Shown here: one piece after another, positions 1 to 5,581 of the stretch
How the letters are laid out: every line of letters begins with the position of its first letter
Position numbering within the stretch: the stretch's first letter is position 1
Assembly (NCBI GenBank): GCA_043778575.1
Contig: JAYWFX010000086.1
Span: 1-5,744 of the forward strand
Direction of reading: 5' to 3'
Source of the DNA: JAYWFX01 sp043778575
GTDB taxonomy: Bacteria > Patescibacteriota > JACMRA01
Length of the DNA: 5,744 bases
Notes under the pieces: model-generated
The model's input: only the letters and a program-made list of their open reading frames with translations
What the model was told of the DNA's origin: nothing
The model's database searches: none
Position numbers and translations under genes: made by a program

Positions 1-413
1 ACTGGATCGAGAATCTTATTCATAACTGTCTCACTGTATCGTGCAAAATTACGAGAACCAACAACCGTAATCATCTGACTATTTGCAATGACACTCCAAT
101 CACCCTGATAATACAAAACTATAGGATAATCCTCTACTATTCTGAGTTTTTCAGGGTATGTATTGTCCAAGGTGGTAACTACTTTTACCTGATGTCTATC
201 AAGCTCATCATACAACTGGTCGATTGCTAGTGACAAATCATGAGGTTTTACAAATTTTTCCAGCCACTTGTGATTGTTGCATTGTCGAAAAGAGTCAGCA
301 ACAGCAGTTTCAAGATCACTATACTCGCTCATTATGAGTTTTAATCTGTCTGGTTTTAATGTGAGTTGAGAACTCAGCCACACTAGTATTTTGGACGGGT
401 CTTGTGAGTGCAT
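1..413 (-). CDS. dprA: DprA (DNA-processing protein A / Smf), N-terminal part, cut by the left edge
   Basis: DprA binds incoming single-stranded DNA and loads RecA during natural transformation in the cytoplasm. Reading the minus strand from ATG at 413 gives 137 open codons running off the window. Residues 1-70 are helical, as expected for the N-terminal SAM-like region. Residues 79-104 match the family signature before the Rossmann fold: VVTTLD, then YP (86-87), then PIVLYYQG (97-104). Residues 117-121 (VVGSR) are the conserved start of the DprA Rossmann core, followed by FARYSE. The DNA-binding and C-terminal parts lie outside the window. The start is the first ATG after an in-frame TGA at 440-438. 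There is no strong Shine-Dalgarno sequence upstream, only AAG and GAG triplets. It is divergent from prmC with a 92-nt gap. The family assignment is confident; whether the gene is intact cannot be judged here. Confidence 0.9.
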   Translation of the reverse strand, partial: MHSQDPSKILVWLSSQLTLKPDRLKLIMSEYSDLETAVADSFRQCNNHKWLEKFVKPHDLSLAIDQLYDELDRHQVKVVTTLDNTYPEKLRIVEDYPIVLYYQGDWSVIANSQMITVVGSRNFARYSETVMNKILDP

Positions 414-444
414 TATCTTAATTTGCTCTATATTTTTTCATCCC

Positions 445-471
445 TGTCAAACAATAGCTCAGATTTTGACA
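445..471. repeat. Inverted repeat TGTCAAA / TTTGACA, 13-nt spacer
   Basis: The arms at 445-451 and 465-471 are perfect 7-bp inverted copies, placed between two divergent genes. Each arm contains a TTGACA reading outward, so the symmetry may simply reflect two opposed -35 boxes, or it may be a dimeric regulator's site. No U-run follows it, so it is not a terminator. Confidence 0.5.
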
Positions 472-483
472 AGAACAGTGATT
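466..483 (+). repeat. Upstream element copy 1: TTGACAAGAACAGTGATT
   Basis: This 18-mer begins 40 nt before the prmC start. It recurs with a single-base deletion at 1416-1432, before khpB (TTGACAAGAAAGTGATT). The two copies share ten bases, then seven more after the indel. It starts with a consensus -35 hexamer, so it may be a promoter or a promoter plus regulator site. Confidence 0.5.
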
Positions 484-505
484 AGACTAGTGATGCTGGG
501 ATTAA

Positions 506-1387
506 ATGCCTATACCAACAAACCTCAACCACACAGAACGAATCTTGCTGGCACATATATTGAACGTGACAGTGGAGGAAATGATGATAAATTTTCCAGA
601 AATGAGCACCTCTCAAAAATCCGAATTTCAGCAAAAAGCAAACTTGTTACACGAAAAGTATCCGCTGGACTATTTACTTGGAGAAATACAAATCAACAAT
701 CTCCAGTTTATTGTCACACCCGATGTACTTATCCCGAGACCAGAAACCGAGGAATGGATTCAAAAACTAACCACAGTAATCAATGAAAATCTCAGACTAG
801 CATCTCTAACCCACCAAGAACAATTACTACAAAATGACTACCAAAAACCTGAATTAGAATTATTACCAAAAAGTAGTTTACTAGTGGATATTGGATGCGG
901 TAGCGGTTTGATCGGGCTAAGTTTAGCTCATCTTTTTAGGCGAGTAGTGCTCACAGACATTTCGAAAGAGGCTTTAGTAGTTGCTCAAAAAAATGGTCTC
1001 CAAAACGACATTACAAATACAGAGTACTTTGAGTGTAATTTACTCGAACATTCAGATTTACTGCAAATAATTGAACAATTTGGCGATAACTGGTATTTGG
1101 TAGCTAATCTGCCATACCTACCAACTTCTGATAAAATACCTCACTCAAAAACCTCCGTACAGTTCGAGCCAGATCAAGCACTGTATTCGGGGCAATTTGG
1201 TCTAGATATCTTTCAGCAAATCATCAATCAAATAAAACTACTCAACACAAAACCTAGAATTGCTGTATTCGAACTTGATCCTAGAAATATTAGGATCGCT
1301 CACCAACTCCTACAACGCATTTATCCAGCAACTACTATATGGAAAGATGGAAAAAATCTGGAAAGAGTCTTGGTCGGGTATATTTAA
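506..1387 (+). CDS. prmC: PrmC/HemK release factor glutamine N5-methyltransferase
   Basis: PrmC methylates the glutamine of the GGQ motif in peptide-chain release factors, using S-adenosylmethionine, and so supports translation termination. The 293-residue protein is the usual length or slightly above. Visible parts in order: an N-terminal helical release-factor-binding domain (about 1-75) ending in PLDYLLGE (53-60); the PrmC hallmark PRPETE (77-82); SAM-binding motif I, DIGCGSG (128-134); TDIS followed by AL and A.KN (150-163), the motif II region; NLPY (201-204) at the catalytic loop; EPDQALYSGQFGLD (221-234), the usual post-catalytic signature; and a C-terminal ERVLVGYI. Two oddities stand out: the catalytic motif is NLPY rather than NPPY, and a polar stretch of about 35 residues (86-121) separates PRPETE from motif I. 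The start is the first ATG after an in-frame TGA at 491-493, with a weak GGG at 498-500. No prfA lies beside it, unlike in many bacteria. Confidence 0.93.
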   Translation: MPIPTNLNHTERILLAHILNVTVEEMMINFPEMSTSQKSEFQQKANLLHEKYPLDYLLGEIQINNLQFIVTPDVLIPRPETEEWIQKLTTVINENLRLASLTHQEQLLQNDYQKPELELLPKSSLLVDIGCGSGLIGLSLAHLFRRVVLTDISKEALVVAQKNGLQNDITNTEYFECNLLEHSDLLQIIEQFGDNWYLVANLPYLPTSDKIPHSKTSVQFEPDQALYSGQFGLDIFQQIINQIKLLNTKPRIAVFELDPRNIRIAHQLLQRIYPATTIWKDGKNLERVLVGYI

Positions 1388-1480
1388 AATACGTGTTTGG
1401 TTCATTGTACATTGGTTGACAAGAAAGTGATTTCGCTCATTTATAGCATAATTAAACACAATATTAATGAACGTGTATAT
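1388..1480 (+). promoter_or_regulatory. prmC-khpB gap with a possible promoter for khpB-pbp
   Basis: The 93-nt gap contains an exact TTGACA at 1416-1421. Candidate -10 sequences are TATAGC at 1442-1447 (4 of 6 matches, 20-nt spacer) and CATAAT at 1447-1452 (5 of 6, but 25 nt away). Neither spacing is ideal. No hairpin with a U-run follows prmC, so readthrough from prmC is also possible. Confidence 0.35.
1416..1432 (+). repeat. Upstream element copy 2: TTGACAAGAAAGTGATT
   Basis: This is the second copy of the element found before prmC at 466-483, lacking one C. It begins 65 nt before the khpB ATG. It includes the TTGACA of the putative promoter and the same downstream AGTGATT. Confidence 0.5.
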
Positions 1481-2020
1481 ATGATTGACCAAGTTAAAGA
1501 ATCGCTATTTACATTTCTAAACATTCTCATCTCTCCAATCGATCCTGAGTATACAATCGAACTGGATAAAATCGGTGATCAGTACCATATAAACATACTC
1601 ACAGAAAAGGAAAGTGATATAATAGGACAAGGTGAAAAGTATGAGTCTGGCGAAGTAGTCAACAGTATTCAACATATTGTGAGAGTTCTCGTGCACAAGC
1701 AATTTCCAGATGATCGTACGCACTTTATGCTAGATGTAAACAGCAATAAAAAGAAGCGTGAAAAAATGATTTTGAGGCAAATACCCGAACTAGCAGAAAC
1801 TGATGTACTAAAACATGGAAAAACTGTCATCATAGTGGGATTAACTAGCTATGAACGACTACAGGTTCACAAACTTCTCCAAGAAACCAAAGGATTAAAC
1901 ACCACAAGCGTAGGCGGCAGAGGTGATCGCAAATTGATCATTGTACCGACATCTGATATAGGATCTGGGGGTATGGAAAGTGCAAAAGTAGTTAATTTTA
2001 AAAATAATTTAGCTGAATAA
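1481..2020 (+). CDS. khpB: Jag/KhpB-like (EloR) KH-R3H RNA-binding protein
   Basis: KhpB/Jag proteins bind RNA in the cytoplasm through a KH and an R3H domain. In Firmicutes they act with KhpA and are linked to control of cell elongation. The 179-residue product starts with the short Jag-type segment (about 1-40, alternating strands and helix). A KH domain follows with IIGQGE (47-52) and a helix ending NSIQHIVRVLVHKQ (61-74), then LDVNSNKKKREKM (84-96). The R3H domain shows R126-x3-H130 in YERLQVH, followed by TTSVGGRGDRKLIIVP (141-156), the usual closing signature. The KH GxxG loop is irregular: G49-Q-G51-E, with about six extra residues before the following helix. The ATG at 1481 is preferred. 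An in-frame TTG at 1397 would add 28 residues that resemble no Jag N-terminus and would overlap the putative promoter. No Shine-Dalgarno sequence is visible. The gene lies 4 nt ahead of pbp. The usual neighbour yidC is absent here. Confidence 0.82.
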   Translation: MIDQVKESLFTFLNILISPIDPEYTIELDKIGDQYHINILTEKESDIIGQGEKYESGEVVNSIQHIVRVLVHKQFPDDRTHFMLDVNSNKKKREKMILRQIPELAETDVLKHGKTVIIVGLTSYERLQVHKLLQETKGLNTTSVGGRGDRKLIIVPTSDIGSGGMESAKVVNFKNNLAE

Positions 2021-2024
2021 AGGT

Positions 2025-5000
2025 ATGAAGAACAACCCCAAAGACGAGTTAACTTTGCCAAACGAATCCTCTGATGACGAGCTATATGACATGCTCGAAA
2101 AGGACAATGATTCAAAAACAAAACAAGTCCTCAGTGGTCACGCCAAAGTAGCAAATGAATTTACAAAAACTCGGCTAAGTGCCACAACCAATGAGGACGA
2201 ACTCGATAAATACGGCAAAAAAGATAAAGATGTAGATATTGCTAGTCTCTCCCAGCTTCGCCAAACACTAGGATTTTCTTGGAAGGGGTTTTGGCACAAG
2301 ATTGCTATTGGAGGGGTCGTTCTCACCCTTGTGTTAGTGGTAGTAGCTAGTGGTATAGCTGCGATTGCGATCGATAGATGGAATAACACACAGTCGATAG
2401 ATTCCCTGATAACTAAGCCAAAAGAAAGTAGTATCGTATATGCTCGAGACGGGAAAACTGAATTATTTAAATTCTACAACCAAGAAAAAAGGCAAGTAAT
2501 CAAAATAACTGATATTCCAGAGTCAATGCAATTAGCTGTGGTTGCCATGGAAGATGAAAATTTCTTTAAAAATGATGATGGGGTGCCTTGGTCAAATTTA
2601 GCTGGAGCACTAGCAAAATGTCTATCCTCTATCGGTGATGAGTGCAGGGGTGGAAGCGGTCTTTCTCAACAGCTAGTAAAAAACGTGACGGGAAACAAAG
2701 ACAGTAGCTTAGATCGAAAAATCAACGAACTATTTACAGCCATCAAGCTCAATCAAGACAAGAAAAATAAATATGAAATTCTCGAACTGTATATCAACTG
2801 GGTTCCATATGGTCGCAGTGCATATGGTGTGCAAGAGGCTTCAAAATCATATTTCGGAAAAGATGCCAAAGATCTAAATACGGTCGAATCGTGTTATTTA
2901 GCTTCGATGTTTCCACAACCAGAAAATTTTGCTTTGTCTGTAGAAAAAAATGAAAAAAATCCAGATGGCAGCTTTACATCTACACTTCGTGAGGAACTAG
3001 AAAATCGAAAAAATATTTGTCTCAAAAAACTCCACACAATAAAGATCAAAGGAACTGCGTTTGATGTATTCATAAAAACCGAAGATGAGTTCAACGCTCT
3101 TATTAAAACGCAGGCACTTATCGGTAGAAATGACGCTGAAAATAAATCGATTCGAGACCAAGGAAATATAGCAATTGCGTCTCGCCCAACTAATGACACA
3201 GAGTTCCCTCACTTTCGTGACTTTATCATAAATGAATTGCCGAAACTTGGTATCACCAGCACCGAGCTACAAACCAAGGGATACAAAATTGTAACTACAC
3301 TCGACCCAGAAAAACAGCGAGAAGTTGAAAAAATTGTAAAACAGGGGGCTGAGGAATTTGTTATACCGAATGGAGGTGATAATGCCTCTGCAGTGGTTTT
3401 AGATGGGCCTACGGGTGAGATTATGGCGATGGTTGGATCTCTCGGATATGAGCGAGATGATATTTTAGGTAAAAACAATATTATGGATAGCTCAAGGCAA
3501 CCGGGTAGTAGCATCAAACCATATGTATACGCTACGGCACTGAGCAAAGGGTTTAATCCGGGCACAGTTGTAGTCGATGCAAGAACAGATTTTGGTGATG
3601 GATTCTCTCCGGGTAACTACGAAACAGGTAGATTTTATGGGCCAGTTAGCCTGAGAAAAGCCATTCAAGGTTCACTCAATCTTGCCACAATAAAAGCTGC
3701 ATGCTTAGCTGCTGGTGAAGGTGCTGGAACTGACCAAGCCACCTGCGGCAAAGGTATAAAAGAAGTTTTTAGTTTTGCTGAGCAGACTGGGCTGAGATTT
3801 CCCTGCTTCTCTCCTACTGACAACTTTACTGACAAAGACGAGAACGGTGAGTTTATACAAAAATGTAATAAGCCTGAGACTGCTTTTCACGCCTATCAAA
3901 AACGCTGTGGCTTGGCTTCTGCTATTGGTGGCTGCGAGGTAAACGGAATCGCACACGCAACTGGAATAAACACCCTACTACAGGATGGTAATTTGAGAAC
4001 AGCAACTCCGTTTATAAGTATTAAAGACAGTAACGGCAAAGAGGTATTTTCGGGTGATAATCGTCAAAATGCTTATCCAGTTCAAGACAAAGTCATCGAT
4101 CCTCTCATTGCAAAACAAATGCAGAATATACTATCTGACTATGACGCTAGAAGATATACGTTTGGATCACTGGCTAAAAATCTAGAGCTTCCAGAGGATA
4201 TGTGTAGACTAGCTGCAAAAACTGGTACCACAGATAAGTTTAGAGATGCTTGGACTGTAGGGGGTTGTAGTAATTACACTACAGTGTTGTGGGTAGGCAG
4301 AACAGACAATAAACCAATGGCTCAAACAGCGAGTGCCGGAAATGCAGCTGCACCAATCTTTAAACGAATCATGTCATACATAGAGCAAAACGCCCTAGAC
4401 AAAGGTCAAAAAATTAAACCTTTCGATACTGATGGACTCATTCAGACGCGAGTAAATGGTATCCAAGAATTTCTCACTCCACTCCAAAAACAAAAGCTAG
4501 ATGAAGCCAACAAGCGATTCGCTGACAACAGCTACGACCCAAACAAACATTCAATTTTTGAAAATCGATCTGCTTTGATAACTAGTGAAATCAGTATAAA
4601 TAAATTGGATGGGAGATTATCAACCCCTGAAACACTGCCTGAAAACATTGAAAAAAAAACATGTTTGATGCTCGTCTCAGAGTTCCCAGACAGTCCAAAC
4701 TGGACAAACCCAATTAATGCATGGAAGAAAAACTACTGCGTTTTGCCCGGACTGAGTGATCAAAAACAGCTATCAGATCGTAATAAAGAACCAGATATAG
4801 TATCCAATGTGTCATCAAACGCACCAGTACCATCGACAATCTCTGTCACAGCAAATACATCGACAGGCAAAGCAATTTCAAAAATTGAGATTAACCTAAA
4901 TGGTTCTCAGGGTATATATTCTGGTCAGTCGTCCACAAACACACTCAGCTTTAGTACTGGAGGCATCCCAGCAGGATCGTACAATATTGAACTCAAAGTA

Positions 5001-5330
5001 ACAGACTCTCAAAATGTCACCAAAGTAATAAACTACAATTCTGTGCAGATAACCAGCCTTCCCAACCTCAACCAACCAACGGGAAATATCTCAGGTAGTA
5101 CCAATTTGTCAGTTACTTTAAATGCTAATCTAGCAACAAACCCAACACTAAGACTAACCCAAGGAAACCTATCAAAGTCTTGCACAGGAAATACCATACC
5201 AAGTGGATATGGATGTAGTATTGGTAATTTGGCAGGAGATGGTTTTAAAGGGGGAAATGCTACGCTAACTTTTATAGATAATAGTCCAAATGCGTTGCCA
5301 CAGATAAGTGTAGGAGTGAGTTTGAATTAG
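2025..5330 (+). CDS. Class A bifunctional penicillin-binding protein (GT51 glycosyltransferase + transpeptidase) with Ig-like C-terminal tail
   Basis: It polymerises lipid II glycan strands and cross-links their peptides at the outer face of the membrane. The 1101 residues comprise an acidic, charged cytoplasmic tail (1-92), one membrane helix (about 93-116), a GT51 domain (about 135-310), a linker, a transpeptidase domain (about 455-785), and a beta-rich tail. GT51 motifs: EDENFF (176-181, with the catalytic Glu at 176), GGSGLSQQLVKN (209-220), RKINE (231-235), and EILELYINWVPYG (251-263). Transpeptidase motifs: SSIK (495-498, nucleophile Ser495), SLN (550-552) and KTGTT (732-736). Residues 850-905 resemble the post-transpeptidase region of other large PBPs (LDGRLSTPETLP, PNWTNPINAW). 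Residues 936-1010 look Ig-like (IPAGSYNIELKVTDS, 981-995), and 1011-1101 form a second polar beta-rich unit. There are 16 cysteines, all after the membrane helix. The start is 4 nt after the khpB stop, with AGG only 1 nt before ATG, suggesting translational coupling. The exact PBP subclass name is uncertain. Confidence 0.95.
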   Translation: MKNNPKDELTLPNESSDDELYDMLEKDNDSKTKQVLSGHAKVANEFTKTRLSATTNEDELDKYGKKDKDVDIASLSQLRQTLGFSWKGFWHKIAIGGVVLTLVLVVVASGIAAIAIDRWNNTQSIDSLITKPKESSIVYARDGKTELFKFYNQEKRQVIKITDIPESMQLAVVAMEDENFFKNDDGVPWSNLAGALAKCLSSIGDECRGGSGLSQQLVKNVTGNKDSSLDRKINELFTAIKLNQDKKNKYEILELYINWVPYGRSAYGVQEASKSYFGKDAKDLNTVESCYLASMFPQPENFALSVEKNEKNPDGSFTSTLREELENRKNICLKKLHTIKIKGTAFDVFIKTEDEFNALIKTQALIGRNDAENKSIRDQGNIAIASRPTNDTEFPHFRDFIINELPKLGITSTELQTKGYKIVTTLDPEKQREVEKIVKQGAEEFVIPNGGDNASAVVLDGPTGEIMAMVGSLGYERDDILGKNNIMDSSRQPGSSIKPYVYATALSKGFNPGTVVVDARTDFGDGFSPGNYETGRFYGPVSLRKAIQGSLNLATIKAACLAAGEGAGTDQATCGKGIKEVFSFAEQTGLRFPCFSPTDNFTDKDENGEFIQKCNKPETAFHAYQKRCGLASAIGGCEVNGIAHATGINTLLQDGNLRTATPFISIKDSNGKEVFSGDNRQNAYPVQDKVIDPLIAKQMQNILSDYDARRYTFGSLAKNLELPEDMCRLAAKTGTTDKFRDAWTVGGCSNYTTVLWVGRTDNKPMAQTASAGNAAAPIFKRIMSYIEQNALDKGQKIKPFDTDGLIQTRVNGIQEFLTPLQKQKLDEANKRFADNSYDPNKHSIFENRSALITSEISINKLDGRLSTPETLPENIEKKTCLMLVSEFPDSPNWTNPINAWKKNYCVLPGLSDQKQLSDRNKEPDIVSNVSSNAPVPSTISVTANTSTGKAISKIEINLNGSQGIYSGQSSTNTLSFSTGGIPAGSYNIELKVTDSQNVTKVINYNSVQITSLPNLNQPTGNISGSTNLSVTLNANLATNPTLRLTQGNLSKSCTGNTIPSGYGCSIGNLAGDGFKGGNATLTFIDNSPNALPQISVGVSLN

Positions 5331-5346
5331 AAATTTGAGAGAAAAA
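5331..5346. other. 16-nt convergent gap without a recognisable terminator
   Basis: The PBP gene and the minus-strand small frame end 16 nt apart. The gap is A-rich on the plus strand (T-rich on the minus strand, with a TTTTT run just after the minus-strand stop). No stable GC-rich hairpin precedes that T-run, so a factor-independent terminator cannot be supported in either direction. Confidence 0.4.
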
Positions 5347-5577
5347 CTATATGCGTATCTGATATCTAGTGTAGCCCAACTGAATTAATTTTGAGTAGCT
5401 ACTCCAGACTGAAATCGGAATTTCACATCGCGTCTGAAGGTTTGCTTCACCATATATCTTCATTCTCTGTACATCACCAACCAGTACTTCGATAAAAGAG
5501 TCAATAGAATCCACTTCATTAATATACTCACTAAAGCTAATTTTAAAACTCTGTGCTCTCGCAGTGCAATCATACAC
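5347..5577 (-). CDS. Small hypothetical protein downstream of the ABC ATPase
   Basis: I do not recognise this 76-codon frame. It starts at GTG 5577-5575, 4 nt after the stop of the ABC ATPase gene on the same strand, and ends in TAG. The protein is soluble-looking, with no membrane segment or signal peptide. It has an acidic, helix-prone middle (FSEYINEVDSIDSFIEVLV, about 15-33) and a more strand-like C-terminal half (CEIPISVW, then GYTRYQIRI at the end), with two cysteines. Support for it is the open length in AT-rich DNA and the operon-like position. Against it are the GTG start, a cluster of palindromes inside the frame (5393-5449), and a competing 37-codon hydrophobic frame from ATG 5573 with better Shine-Dalgarno spacing. 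If real, it takes the place where a permease gene often follows this kind of ATPase, but it is not a permease. Confidence 0.45.
   Translation of the reverse strand: MYDCTARAQSFKISFSEYINEVDSIDSFIEVLVGDVQRMKIYGEANLQTRCEIPISVWSSYSKLIQLGYTRYQIRI
5393..5404. repeat. Perfect 12-bp palindrome GAGTAGCTACTC
   Basis: The sequence equals its own reverse complement over 12 bp. Without a loop it makes a poor RNA hairpin, so a protein-binding site or chance are both possible. It lies inside the 76-codon minus-strand frame and close to the 3' end of the PBP gene. Confidence 0.5.
5405..5436. repeat. Nested inverted repeats: CAGAC...GTCTG enclosing TGAAAT-CGGA-ATTTCA
   Basis: The outer arms are at 5405-5409 and 5432-5436. 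The inner 6-bp stem is at 5410-5415 and 5420-5425, closed by a CGGA loop. Six unpaired bases (5426-5431) make the structure asymmetric. No U-run follows, so it is not a classic terminator. Confidence 0.45.
5435..5449. repeat. Small hairpin TGAAG-GTTTG-CTTCA
   Basis: A 5-bp stem with a 5-nt loop lies directly after the nested repeat and shares two bases with its outer arm, so the two structures would be partly exclusive in RNA. The short stem makes a chance origin possible. Confidence 0.35.
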
Positions 5578-5581
5578 TACC

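Larger units (their letters stand above)
414..505. promoter_or_regulatory. Divergent dprA/prmC regulatory gap with back-to-back TTGACA elements
   Basis: This 92-nt gap must hold the signals for both divergent genes. A perfect TTGACA lies on the minus strand at 450-445 and another on the plus strand at 466-471, which together form the inverted repeat TGTCAAA-N13-TTTGACA. The best minus-strand -10-like sequence is TATAGA at 432-427, but it is only 12 nt from the minus TTGACA; a poorer TTGTTT at 452-447 would give 16 nt. On the plus strand the best candidate is TAGTGA at 488-493, a weak match at 16 nt. So the -35 matches are good and the -10 matches are poor. The repeat could equally be an operator. 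That the gap is regulatory is inferred from the gene arrangement. Confidence 0.45.

Noticed and set aside
391..786. 131-codon plus-strand frame overlapping the dprA and prmC starts
   Set aside because: It starts at a TTG inside dprA, reads the prmC N-terminal region in another frame, and its product (rich in T, N, R and C) resembles nothing. prmC has full family motifs in the correct frame.
1397..1480. 28-residue N-terminal extension of KhpB from a TTG start
   Set aside because: The extension is unlike Jag N-termini, uses TTG, and overlaps the putative promoter element. ATG 1481 gives a normal-length protein.
1388..1480. Terminator after prmC
   Set aside because: No GC-rich stem followed by a U-run is present; the TTGGTT direct repeats here do not form a hairpin.
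3209..3565. 118-codon minus-strand frame inside the PBP gene, and other opposite-strand frames within prmC, khpB and pbp
   Set aside because: They lie opposite well-supported coding sequence, carry no recognisable motifs, and have compositions typical of antisense shadows.
2025..5330. UGA recoded as glycine (code 25, as in Gracilibacteria/SR1)
   Set aside because: No in-frame TGA occurs in 1101 codons, and glycines in all motifs are GGN. Standard code explains everything.
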